Shown here: piece by piece, positions 36,028 to 48,961 of the stretch
Layout: each line of letters opens with the position of its first letter
How positions within the stretch are numbered: the first letter of the stretch is position 1
Origin: Phanerodontia chrysosporium
Taxonomy: Eukaryota > Basidiomycota > Agaricomycetes > Polyporales > Phanerochaetaceae
Length of the DNA: 64,000 nt
NCBI GenBank assembly: GCA_001910725.1
Contig: MJGA01000002.1
Coordinates: 930,001-994,000 of the forward strand
Direction of reading: 5' to 3'
The notes under the pieces: generated by a model
The model's input: only the letters and a program-made list of their open reading frames with translations
The model's database searches: none
What the model was told of the DNA's origin: nothing
Translations under genes and position numbers: made by a program

Positions 36028-37996
36028 TCACGCAACGGCGGGGTTGTCGTGGAAATAGTTCCCGTCCAGGGCGCGCGTGAAGTCCCATTCGAAGTCGTGA
36101 GAGAGTTCCTTCCGAAGGCCGTACTTCTGGAGTATCTCTTGAACCGCAACGTCATCTGGTTCATTACCCTGCAGCGCGGAGTCGTCCGGGACGGGTGGAA
36201 GGGTATGGAACACCACCCGCGCGACTTCGACTTGTTGCAGGTAAAGCGAGGGCGGGATTCGTGGAGGGTATTGCGTTTCCCGTTTGAGTACCTGTTCTAT
36301 GCACCCATGCTCACGAATGAACTTGAGAGCACGAGAAGGGCCAACATTTTTGATACGCTGGGAGAAGTCGGTACCAAGCAGTACGGCAAAGTCTACGAAC
36401 CGTTTATGGTCCAGTTCCAACGCGGTTCGTACATCGGGGCCGTTGAGAATGACTAGAGGGTCTGAGCGCTTTGCTATGTTGCGAACCAGCGGAGCTCCGT
36501 ATACCACCACGTCCTGTCCAATGTACTGTCAGCAGATGCACCGCTTTCGTATTAGAAGAGCCGCACCGTGTCTTCACTCGCAACATAGTCCGCCTGACCA
36601 TGTAAAACCATTGAAGCAGCAAGCGCCTCGGCTTCGAACGGTCCATCAGGCTCAATACAAGGCACGCCCATGGCACGAATAATCTCTTTGCTTTCGTCGT
36701 ACGTCTGGGCGGTGGGCGGATGTGTGCGCCTGGAGTACGATTCGAATAATAGCGCGCTCTTCTGGGCAAGCACTGCCGCGGCATCTTCCATATCTCCAGT
36801 AGATCGGAGATTGGCCAGGTTTGACCAGAAGGCGCCTTCCTCGACGGTCAGTTGGTGCTGTGTTTTAGACATCATGTAGTCCGTCTTCGTATCTATCGCA
36901 GCTGGGTCGTCACTGATTTGTGATGGGGCGAGAGGAGTTTGCGGTAAAGAATCGAAGCGTTCCATGCTGGCCTTGTATTTGATGTATAAGTCGGCCAACG
37001 ATGACCTGATCGCCGCGACTTCTTCCTGCGGGGTAGACGCCTCCTGCGCCGGCACAAGGGGTAGATCGGCTTCTTGTGCAAGCTCGAAGATGTCTTCCGA
37101 GGTCGCGTCTTCAAGTGATAAGCCTGACAACTCGAGCAGGTCACAGACGGCGTCAACCTGGTGTCGAGGAGGCAAGCTAGGCGTAGTTATGTCGAAGACG
37201 TCAGGGTCGAACTCGCCAGATGCACTCACAGGCACCCCAGCACGTTTCAGCAATTGGGATAACTCGTCCGCGCCAAACTCGCCGTATGCCTCGTTATATG
37301 CTTCGTATTCCAGGCTGCGGTAGTCTTGGCTCTGGCAAGATGGCGCGCGTTGTCTTCTAGTGGCAGCTGCAGGACACGTTCGACATAATCCGGTACAGAA
37401 GGTACAGATTTGGACCCTCCGAGGAAATCTCGCAAATCCTGAGTCGCTGTTTCTCTCGCCTGGTCATCAAGTAGCTTATACGACCTGACCAGGTTTGAGA
37501 GTGCGCGGAGTCTACGTAGTCGATCGGTCTCCAGAAGACCGCGTGCAGCGGTGACTTTCCTGACCTCCCGTCGGCGATCAACCTAATGAATGTGAACAGC
37601 TGGTAATGATGATACAGGGTGCGGACGCACCTCCAGTTGCTTTGCAACGCTTCGACTTCTTCCGTCGAAAACACAGATAGCCGAAACCTTGGCTTCCCTT
37701 AGCTCACGGAGGATTCGGTACCAGCCAAGCACATGTCTATGTGCATGGGGAAGGGGTGCGAAGTGAAGTCGTTGGGTGATGAGGGTACCATCCCTATGTG
37801 CATGCCATTAGTAAGTTCGCCGCAACAATACCATAGGCACGCACAGCACAATCTTTGACCCCTTCAATTCTCTAAGACGGTTCGGGAGGACTCTAATGAC
37901 ATTAGGACTGAAAAGCGATCAGCAAGCGGACGCTCTGGCAAAGCAGATCACTTACCAAGCTTTCTGCAGGAATGGTGTTAGACCCAATACTCCCAT
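36028..37996 (-). CDS. XPG/FEN1-like structure-specific nuclease (fungal type)
   Basis: The start at 37996 gives 'MGVLGLTPFLQKACPNVIRV', then 'LRELKGSKIVLDGTLITQRL' (N-region with metal-ligand Asp), 'VLGWYRILRELREAKVSAIC' + 'VFDGRSRS' (second conserved Asp). After a long variable middle, the I-region is 'PCIEPDGPFEAEALAASMVL' + 'HGQADYVASEDTDVVVYGAP' with the acidic residues of the active site, followed by 'VDFAVLLGTDFSQRIKNVGP' (helix-hairpin-helix, LLGTDF) and 'RALKFIREHG'. This order is the XPG/Rad2 superfamily (FEN1, Exo1, Rad2, Gen1). The N-terminal GVLGLTPFL form and the long spacer mark a fungal subfamily I cannot assign to a named yeast enzyme. An apparent frame break is explained by a phase-0 intron 37332-37396. 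It is divergent from coatomer alpha with 399 bases between starts. Confidence 0.85.
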
Positions 37997-38395
37997 GAGA
38001 ATCGACAATACGACTCTCCGCGCCGAAGGCCTAGCCCCACCAAGCCCACCACCGATGGACAGGAGACAATGAGCGTCGTGGACGGAGCGAAAGCAGCGTA
38101 GTGTTCGGTTGTTTTGAACGACGGAGTATTTCGAGCCACAGTGATCGGAGTAGTAAGTAGAGGTTGTTACCTGACTTCAACTCTTAGCTTACTCTGGTAA
38201 GAACGAGTAAGAGTGGCAGACGCCCATCAGCGAGCCACGTCGCTTCGGGCGTTGCACAGGCATCATACTTTATTCTGTAACGCAAGCTGCAGCTAGACAC
38301 CTTCGCTTCGCTAATTCCCAGCAGGTGCTGCTCGTCCTCCTACCTTCCATCTAGAGCATCATAGACTGAGCCCATTGAGGCCCTACGACTCCAAG
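37997..38395. promoter_or_regulatory. Bidirectional promoter region (XPG-like nuclease / coatomer alpha)
   Basis: 399 bases separate the two divergent start codons. There is no coding sequence. The region should drive both genes. No clear TATA box is visible on either strand, consistent with housekeeping expression. Confidence 0.5.
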
Positions 38396-41300
38396 ATGTC
38401 TGTGATGCTAACCAAATTCGAGTCAAAGAGCAACCGAGTGAAGGGTACGTGTGACGCGCTCGTTCACTGCACTCACGCTTACCCGTTGTAACACGTAGGG
38501 CTGGCCTTCCATCCCACTCAGCCGTTGCTTGCGGCATCGTTGCATAATGGCAGTGTCCAGCTGTGGAACTATAGGATGGGCGTACTGGTGGACAGATTCG
38601 AGGAACACGAGGGTGCGTCGCATACATCCTGAGTGCGCGTCTTGGAAGTAATGGCAGTATCCTAGGTCCGGTGCGAGCTGTCGCAATCCACCCTAGCAGA
38701 CCTCTGCTCGTTACTGGTGGCGATGACTACAAAATCAAAGTCTGGGGTATGTTTGCCTAGATTCGCTTCCCCCGCATACCCTGACGTGTCGTAGACATCA
38801 GGCCTCAGAATCGCCGTTGCCTTTTTACCTTGCACGGACATCTGGATTACGTGCGGACGGTACAATTTCACCACGAAATGCCATGGATCGTAAGTAGTGC
38901 AGCTCACCTCTTCTCACGTTCCACATCTGACCGTCGCGTAGCTTTCCTGTTCCGACGACCAAACCATACGCATTTGGAACAGCACATCCCGCAACTGCAT
39001 AGCAATTCTAACCGGTCACTCTCACTATGTCATGTCCGCCCAGTTTCATCCCAAAGAAGACTTGATCGTCTCTGCGTCGCAAGACCAGACTGTGCGCGTA
39101 TGGGACATCTCCGGTCTTCGCAAGAACACTCCTAACAGCGCACCTGGCACATTCGACACGTTCGACAACTTCTCCACAGTGAAATATGTTCTCGAAGGAC
39201 ATGATCGAGGGGTCAACTTCGCCACTTTCCATCCGACACTTCCTCTGATAGTCTCAGCTGCGGACGACAGGCAGATCAAGATCTGGAGGATGAGCGAGAC
39301 GAAGGCTTGGGAAGTCGATTCCTGCAGAGGTCATTTCAACAACGTCTCCACGGCCCTATTCCACCCTAAGCACGAGCTCATCGTGTCCTGCGGAGAAGAC
39401 AAGACTGTGCGAGTATGGGACCTGACCAAGCGTTCAGCCGTGCAGACTTTCCGTAGGGAACACGATCGCTTCTGGGTTCTAGCAGCACACCCTGAACTCA
39501 ATCTGTTTGCTGCTGGTATGTTTATGAGCGTACTCTACATATGTGTCTGGCTAAGCATAGTGATTCAGGTCACGACAACGGTTTAATTGTCTTCAAGCTC
39601 GAACGCGAGCGACCTGCCTTCGCTGTACACGGGGACATGGTCTACTACATCCGGGACAAATACGTGCGCTCGTACGACATCAACACCGGCTCGGACATCG
39701 GTCTCCTCAGCGTCAGGAAGTTTGGAAGCCCTATGTGCCGCCGAGGACCCTAAGCTATAATCCTGCCGAGCGGGCTGTCGTGATCACGATATCTTCGGAC
39801 AACGGCCTGTTTGAGCTGACAACCCTCCCGAAGGATGCTGTAGGAGAGGTCAAGGATTCTTCGACGGAGGGAAAGCGGGGAAGCGGACAAGCTGCAATCT
39901 TTGTTGCTCGTAATCGATTTGCGGTCTTGAATAAGACCTCCCAGGTAACTTGAGTCACTATCAGTTTCACGATACCTATGCTGAAAGCAACTGCAGCTTA
40001 TCGAAGTGCGGGATTTGTCGAATTCCGTGGTCAAATCTATCAAGCCGCCAGTCCAAACGAACGATATCTTCTATGGTGGAACGGCTAGCGTCATCCTCAG
40101 CTCCCCTACATCCGTTGTCCTGTATGATATCCAGCAACAGAAGAGTCTGGCGGAGATTACTACCCCGCCAGTGAAGTATGTTATCTGGAGCGCAGATGGT
40201 TCATTAGTCGCTTTGCTCAGCAAACACAGTACGTTACATCAATATTTTCCTTCTCTTGTTTTCTTAACCCGCGTTCATAGCTATTACCATCGCAAACAAG
40301 AACTTCTCGCAGCATACGCTCATTCACGAGACCATCCGTATCAAGTCCGGTGCCTGGGACGATTCGGGAGTTTTTGTCTACTCAACCTTGAACCACATCA
40401 AGTATTGCCTCGCTCAGGGGTACGTTACGACCGGGCTTTCCCACGTTGACAAGCTTGCCTAACGTTATCCAGTGATCATGGCGTAATCTGTACACTAGAC
40501 AATCCGGTGTATCTCACGCGCGTCAAGGGCAAGACTGTCCACTGTCTAGACCGATCCGCGCGCCCGAGGACAATCACTATTGACCCGACGGAGTATCGCT
40601 TCAAGCTTGCCCTACTTCGCAACAACTACGAGGAAATGCTGTACATTATCCGCACTTCGAACCTCCTTGGTCAGAGCATAATTGCTTACCTGCAGCAGAA
40701 GGGGTTCCCCGAGGTGAGTTTAGTACATCAGCCACTAATCAAGGAGATTCAACGTTTTGCAGATTGCGCTGCATTTCGTGCAAGACAAAAACACCCGGTT
40801 CGATCTTGCCATTGAATGCGGTAACCTTGATGTCGCCCTCGAGACCGCCAAGGCCATCAATCGTCCAGAGTGTTGGGAGCGCCTGGCACAGCAGGCATTG
40901 AAGCAGGGAAACCACAAGGTATGCGGCCACCGTCGCACCTTTTGTTTTGATTGATTCGACTTAGTTGCTTACGCTTCGTGTTAGGTTGTGGAAAAGGCAT
41001 ACCAGCAAACCAAGAACTTTGACCGACTCTCGTTCTTGTACCTTGCCACAGGCAGCACCGACAAGCTGCAGAAGATGCAGAAGATTGCTGATTCGAGAGG
41101 CGACCCTATGTCGCGCTTCCACAACGCACTGTATGCCGGCGATGTCATGGGTCGAATCGCTGTCCTTCGAGATGTTGGCCTCTGTGAGTTGTCATCACCA
41201 CCGGAACTCGAAGCAACTGACTCACTTCTTGTTCAGACCCGCTTGCATATCTCACTGCGAAGACTAACGGACTGGACGACGTTGCTTTGGAGATACTCGA

Positions 41301-42755
41301 AGCCGCAGGTTTGACTGAAGCCGATGTCGATGATGTTCCAGCCTTCGAGACGTCCACACTCAAACCGCCGCCAGTCATCACATCCACGACAGATCTCAAC
41401 TGGCCGACGATCTCTTCTGGCGAAAGCTTCTTCGACCGCGCTCTCGCCAATGGTAATCTTGAGGGTGGCGCAGACGTCCCATACATGAATGGGCACGAAA
41501 CATCTGGTGCCGCCGCGTCGGCCGCCCTGGACGCATGGGCCAAGGAAGAAGAGGAGGAGCTCGAGGCTGAAGCTGATGGATGGGACTTGGACGCGGGTGT
41601 GGAAGAGGCTGGAGCCGAGGAGGCCCAGGAAGAGGTCGAAGAAAACGTGGAACTCGGTCCCGGCGCTTCTCCAGGCATCAGCGAGCCAGAACTCTGGCAA
41701 CGCAATTCGCCGTTCGCGGGAGACCACGTCGCAGCAGGCACTTTCGAGACCGCCATGCAGGTATGTTTGGGAAGGACATATTGCAGCTCTCCCACTGCTG
41801 ACCCTTCCCTAGTTACTACACCGGCAGTTCGGCATCACGAATTACGGCGAGCTCAAGCCCTTGTTCATCTCGACCTACCGAGCGGCTCATGTGTATCTGT
41901 CCCCGGTTGCTTCGCTGCCGCCACTGCAGCTTCATGTACGGAGGAACCCGACGGAATCGACTCCGAGTCGTGTGCTTCCTGTTGCCGTCCACACGCTCGC
42001 TTCCATCCGCTCAGAGATGACCGAGGGCTTCCGAGCTGTTTCAGGCAACAGGCTCACAGATGCACAGGCCGCTTTCCGCACCGCTCTCCAACACCTCCTT
42101 CTCGTTTCCGTTGCCTCCGATGCAGAAGCCAAGGAAGTAAGTGATAGTGTATCATCTCGAAGGGCACCTGCTGAATATGCGTCAGTGGCGTGAGCTGGTC
42201 ACACTGGCTCGCGAGTACTTGCTTGGTGTCTCTATTGAACTTGAGCGTCGCCGTGTTGCTCAAGAGGAGCCTGACAACGTCCGCCGTAACTTGGAGCTAG
42301 CAGCGTACTTCACGCACTGCCAGCTGCAGCCGGCGCATCTACAAATTGCTTTGCGCAACGCGATCAGTGTCTTTGCCAAGGCGAACAACCATGCGACGGC
42401 GGCAAAGTTTGCTCGTCGGCTCCTGGAGCTCAACCCGGATCCTAAGATTGTCGCTCAGGTACGTGTCGTGCAGATCAAGTTATCGAATGCGATACTCATC
42501 GACTATCAGGCGAGGCAACGTATCGCTGCTGGCGACAGGAATCCACGCAATGCTGTGGAAACTTCTTACGACGAGTTCACGGAATTCGAGATCTGCGCTG
42601 CGAGCTACACTCCGATCTACAAGGGCTCTCCAGCTGTGCGCTGCCCGTATACCGATGCCGCTTACCTCCCGCAGTACAAGGGACACCTGGATGCTCTCGT
42701 CCAGCTCACCGAGATAGGTACGCCCTCCTCAGGCCTGCCTGCGCCCAGATCGTGA
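38396..42755 (+). CDS. Coatomer subunit alpha (COPI)
   Basis: A many-exon gene for the outer-shell subunit of COPI vesicles (Golgi-to-ER transport). N-terminal WD40 propeller: '[13 protein letters not shown]' + '[20 protein letters not shown]', '[20 protein letters not shown]', '[20 protein letters not shown]', '[20 protein letters not shown]', '[20 protein letters not shown]'. A second propeller follows ('[18 protein letters not shown]', '[20 protein letters not shown]'), then the helical solenoid ('[17 protein letters not shown]'-type repeats; here '[20 protein letters not shown]'), an acidic linker (about 41,540-41,660), and the C-terminal domain ('[20 protein letters not shown]', '[20 protein letters not shown]', '[20 protein letters not shown]', ending '[16 protein letters not shown]'). 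At 39729-39731 one C is missing between '[10 protein letters not shown]' and '[16 protein letters not shown]'. The initial exon ATG is 38396 (MSVMLTKF). Confidence 0.94.
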
Positions 42756-43295
42756 GCGCCAGGACGGGCTCGAAATTTCGTCGGCGGGGATATTGTACAG
42801 TTGGAATTGCTTTTCCTGGACTTATGAACAGATACACCGTAATACAAGGCTCTAAGTTATCTCATTCGCATTGGCAGGGGCTGTGCATTGAAACTGCGCC
42901 TTATCTCCCACCACGAAATTCGCGCGATACTCACATACTCCACACCCAAACTCATAAACCTTCCTGCGGCGAAACCAGACTGATGTCTGCACGGCCTCGA
43001 GAACGCCATATGTGCTGTAACCTCCGGTCAACAAGCTGAGAGACTGAACACTTGTACTGCCAAGGGGCGCTGAGCGTTGTAAACGTGGCGCTTGGGCAGG
43101 CCGTAGGAAAGTTCTATTGATGATGTGACATCCAAGCTGTGCATCAATTGCGGGCCTCGGGACTAGAGTCTGCCTCGTGTACATCCCGATTAGGGCTGTG
43201 AGCATGCTTGAGGCATGCACATCGTAACCCTGCCCAAGGTGAAAGACTTTGCTTCTCCCCTTCACGGACAGTGCTCACTCGACTCCGCCAACAGG
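42756..43295. other. Intergenic spacer
   Basis: Same-strand spacer between coatomer alpha and WW/TM copy 3. Its last 80 bases (43215-43295) are open in the frame of copy 3 and could belong to it if the upstream ATG at 43215 is used. Otherwise I see nothing in it. Confidence 0.45.
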
Positions 43296-45986
43296 ATGTC
43301 CACCGTCTCCTTGCCCCCGGGAGGCGCAGGAGGCAAGATACCGTATACGCGAAAGGGATCAATACGCACTTTATCGCCGGTCCTCACGCAAAGCCCTCGA
43401 TCTTCCACCTGCTCGACTCTCAGACTTTCCTCCCCACCCTCTAGTGGACCCAGCACAGGCTATGACCTAGGGCCGGTGGCAGAAAGCCCTGTCTCAGATC
43501 ATGGCGCTTTCGGATCTACCAATTCTTTGCCCTTCTCGCGTTCAGCGTGCCCCGATGAGACTGCGATCCCCCTCGCAAACTTGCCGGCATTACCGACCAG
43601 TGATGCTATCGAGCATGGCGGTTGTAGTGCATTGACGGAGAAGAATGGCAATGCACCTGTTATCGTCAAAAATGTGGCTTCGAGGAGAGACACAGACGGT
43701 GGCAATGTGGTCACAATAGGAAAGGAAGGCTTGCCTATAGTAGCCTTCGCTCCTATAGACCTTTATGCCCAAAAGTATAAGCGAGAAGTGTTCTAGTACG
43801 CCTTTCTAGCTGTTGATCGTGGGCGTTGCTCACAGTCTGCCAGTCCTTCAGATCCAACGCGCTCGAAAATCCAGAAGATTGCAGCGCGCAAACGAAAGTT
43901 CACACGGTAAGCTAATATACCTTCATTAACCCAAGGTTACCTGATATTCATGATCCAGAAGAAACATACCGCTGGCTGGATCGCGTATGAATGTCCAGAG
44001 GGAAAGCTCTATTTCTATCATGAATTTCTTGTATGCGGCCGTAGTCGTTCAGAGAGTCTTGAACTAATTGGTTGTACAGCGTCTGTTAACCATGACGGAT
44101 ATCCAAGACGATTCCCATCGCCAGTTGGTCGAGATGGCGGCTGTGGATCTCCATGGACGATTGCGAGAAATGGAGGACGCCCCTCCGGATGCAGAGATAG
44201 TGGTCATGAAGACTATTAGCGGAGAACACCCTGTTATGGCTTACTACGTGGCGAGTATGTCGGAACAGTGCGTATTTTGGTTCGAAGAAGTCGACGTGAC
44301 GTATGTCACGGACGGTGAAAGAGCCGTAGTTTCCGAAAAGCATCTAGGTGAGTGTTCTCTATCCAAATATGCGCTGTTTGATGACATATGACGGCGTCTT
44401 GCAGAGAAGGCCGTAAAAGCGCAGTTCTGGTATGGAAATACCTCTGTACGTACCGGACTTCCAGCTCCAAGTGCCCAATCTGATTATTATCTTGATAACA
44501 GCCAGGGTTGTGTCATGATACTGAGCTATTATTGCAGGCAACATGTCGAACTGTTTCCAAACCATCGCGGTATCCCGTCGGATGCTTTATGTGAACTCAG
44601 AGATACATTCACATATGGACTTTGCGGTACGTTGATGGAGCATGCTTGCCTGATATGACGACTTATGCTAGCTGTAGACTATGTTACTTCTCAAACGTCC
44701 ATGTTCGCTTATGATCCTGACACGATCGAGAAGCTGTCGAAGTGTATGGCCAGCATGAAAGGTGAGCATAGGTACAGTCCTGACTAGTCTATCAGCACTC
44801 TGACGTATTTTGCAGAGGACGAGATAAACCCTGCCAATACTGCTGCCGCCGCAAGATTGCTGAACACAGTTTGTATGTATGTGCCCATCGACAGTTTGGG
44901 CTCTTGCTTATGCGAAGCGCAGACAAGGAGCGGTTCCTCCACTTTTACGGTGAAACTGGCGCCCGACTCGACCGCAAAGACAGCGCCTTCAAGAAAGACA
45001 TCAGAGGACCACGCTCCATCGTATTCATGCTCATCTCTCCATTCCTGTTCTTTATGCCGTTTGTGTACCTCAAGGAGCTTGAACGTACATATGTCGACAA
45101 CTCAGTCCATTACTACTTCTGGCGCCAATTCATCGAAGGGCTCAAAAGAGACTGGGAAAACTCGATCACTCCCGTAAGTGCATCGTACGCCGTATGATAC
45201 CCGCCCTAACGCGAGGGAATGTGCAGGCTACCGTGTTGCTCTCCGCGAACGTCGGCTTCTTGGCGATCAATAGCATCGACACCGACAGCCCGAACAAGAG
45301 CGCCGCCCAGATTGCGAGCTACATCTCGTCAATTCTCAGTTTGTTCATCTACATCGTCGCGCAGATCCTCAGTAGGCATCACCGACACCATGCGAACGGA
45401 CAAGCCGACCAAGCTGTGAGTTCTGAGCAGTTCGGCTTGCCCTCTGTGACTAACGCGTCGACCAGTTGCAATACATCCTGAAGCGGGAGGACCGGCTCAT
45501 CGGCCTCCAGGGCGTTGCAATTGCATTCAGGTAAATCAGCTTTATCTGGGAAGAATCGACACTGACGAGAGCTTCATTCCAGTCTGCCGGTGGCCTTGTT
45601 CCTGTGGAGGTCAGTAGTGTTGCCCGCGGCTCGACGCAGATCTCAAATTAACGCGCTTGGGTTATAGTATGCTCACATTCCTCGTCGCCCTGATGTTCGT
45701 CTTCTTCGAGGACACGAGCGTTGCGACGAAGATCGCAATGGGCGTTGTCACCGGCTTCCTGGGCGTCACCGTCCTTCTGCTCCTCTACCTGGAAAGCGAA
45801 GGCACAATCACCGAGACTGAGTTCCCCCGCGTGTGGTCGCTTCTTGTCGAGAAGATCCAAGCGTGGCGCAGGAAATGGTTGTTCAAAGACTCCAAGACAG
45901 GCGACCGCTGGCGTCTCCGAGAAAGGCATGCCAGGAACGACTCGCTTTCAAGCTCGGCAACATTGGCGAGCTTGCCTGGACCATAG
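43296..45986 (+). CDS. WW-like/multi-TM family protein, copy 3
   Basis: Third paralogue and the best preserved. The ATG at 43296 (context AGGATGT) or the in-frame ATG at 43215 starts a long Ser/Pro-rich N-terminus; then 'GLPIVAFAPIDLYAQKYKRE' (matches copy 1), a WW-like segment on its own exon 43959-44030 (AGWIAYECPEGKLYFYHEFL), 'DIQDDSHRQLVEMAAVDLHG', 'MAYYVASMSEQCVFWFEEVD', 'HVELFPNHRGIPSDALCELR', 'SQTSMFAYDPDTIEKLSKCM', 'LHFYGETGARLDRKDSAFKK', 'LISPFLFFMPFVYLKELERT', and TM segments 'TVLLSANVGFLAINSID', 'QIASYISSILSLFIYIVAQI', 'LQGVAIAFSLPVALFLW' + 'SMLTFLVALMFVFF', 'VVTGFLGVTVLLLLYL'. The tail is cytosolic-looking and basic. Around ten phase-consistent introns, at positions matching copies 1 and 2. 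Function unknown; the family is Agaricomycete-specific in my knowledge. Confidence 0.72.
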
Positions 45987-46387
45987 CAGATATGGTCCGG
46001 CAATCTTCTCTGCCCGCCATTGCTGCGATGGCACCGAAATTCCTCAGGTTGGATGCGAACCCACTGTCGACGTTTGATTAAAAATCGTCCACTTGCTTTC
46101 GAACCTACTTATCGATGCTCTGTAACTTCACTTGACATTATCACTGTACCGCATCAATGTATACCCTCATGTAGCAGCATGTAGCCTATATCAATGGACA
46201 TGGCACATTAGCCCTTTATCACGCCATGCAATGTCCTGCCATATGCTCATGGTCAACATATAGTGACTAAACTCGCCAATAACGGATGCAGTCCACAACC
46301 TTGATTAGTGTGCGCGGAGTCTAACGATACATGGTCTAACTATACAATTACAGCAATGCAGTCTATATCGAAGGTGGATAATGCACT
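45987..46387. other. Convergent intergenic region
   Basis: About 400 AT-richer bases between the 3' ends of WW/TM copy 3 (+) and the flavin oxidoreductase (-). It should contain both terminators; no gene seen. Confidence 0.5.
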
Positions 46388-47930
<1,543 letters not shown>

Positions 47931-48961
47931 GCAGCGTCCGTAAGCCCTGGGCGGGCTCAAACGTTCATGCGAGCAAAAGCCTTCCGGGGATGGGGTGACG
48001 TCCGCCTCAGCATCGCCGGTGGGAGGTTCGCTGACGTTCCATCCTTGGACCGCGCAGCACGGCCGAGGCGGGAGTGTAGAGGCCCTGAAGCCGGTGAACA
48101 AATTGCACGAGAAAGTCTCCGCGGGGCAAAGAGCTGCAAAGCGTCGCTGCTGAAACATTCCCGAAAGTTGAGGAGGCGTCTCCGAGCGTCCGAAACTCCC
48201 GCCCGCTGTGTCATCCTCGCGCCACGTTCCGGGGCCGCCTCCTGCAAAATGTCGATCATACCCCTTTTGGTGATCCCCCGCTCGCCACGGACCACCGCGA
48301 CCAGCCGCGACCAGCCTCGCGCCCTCGAACGCCCTCGAAATCGCCACAAAAGTCGCGGATGAAATCTCCTGCGAGGTTGCCAAGTGCGCAAAGTGCCACG
48401 TGCGTGCGCACTCTGGTGGGAATTCACGCATCCCCGTCGTCGCCATCCGGAGGTAACATTGGGCGTGTTACAAATGTCACTAGCGTGTGTAAGGCAATGT
48501 ACAGAAGCAGTGAAAACTGCTGATGAATCATCAAGGACCGTGTATTGTTGGGTATATGGAGGAGAACAATGAGGACATGCTGCAGAATCCACTGAATACA
48601 ATGCGACGGAGCCGGAGACCGATCGGTATGCACCGCGGAAGCAAGAACTCATCCGACGACCACTTACTCATCGCTTAACGCGCTTCACATCTCCTCCTTC
48701 CGTCAACTCAACCATCGCTAGGGGTTCACGCCGAGTCCCGGATGCGTGCGAAAGCCCCATCCCCTGTGCGGGCCTTCGTGCCGGTGTCTCTCTGTGGCAA
48801 ATGCACCACTCGTCAGACGCTGCAAGCCCGCCTGAGCCCGTTTACTCCTCACCTTATCGCGTCCGCAGGACGCTTCACACCCGCACCGCCCGACAGGGGC
48901 TTCGCGCTCTGGTTGCTCTGCTAATAGTGCATGTCAGAACGTTCCTGCACAAAGGAGGTGA
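47931..48961. other. Intergenic region between OYE and RAD52
   Basis: About one kilobase, upstream of the oxidoreductase and downstream of RAD52 (both minus strand). GC-rich left half, no supported gene. Open frames here are by-products of base composition. The right edge depends on which RAD52 stop is real (48962 or 48921). Confidence 0.4.

Noticed and set aside
37332..37396. Apparent frameshift in the XPG-like gene
   Set aside because: A 65-base phase-0 intron (GTACCG...GCCAG) explains the change of frame and restores 'SQDYRSLEYEAYNE'.
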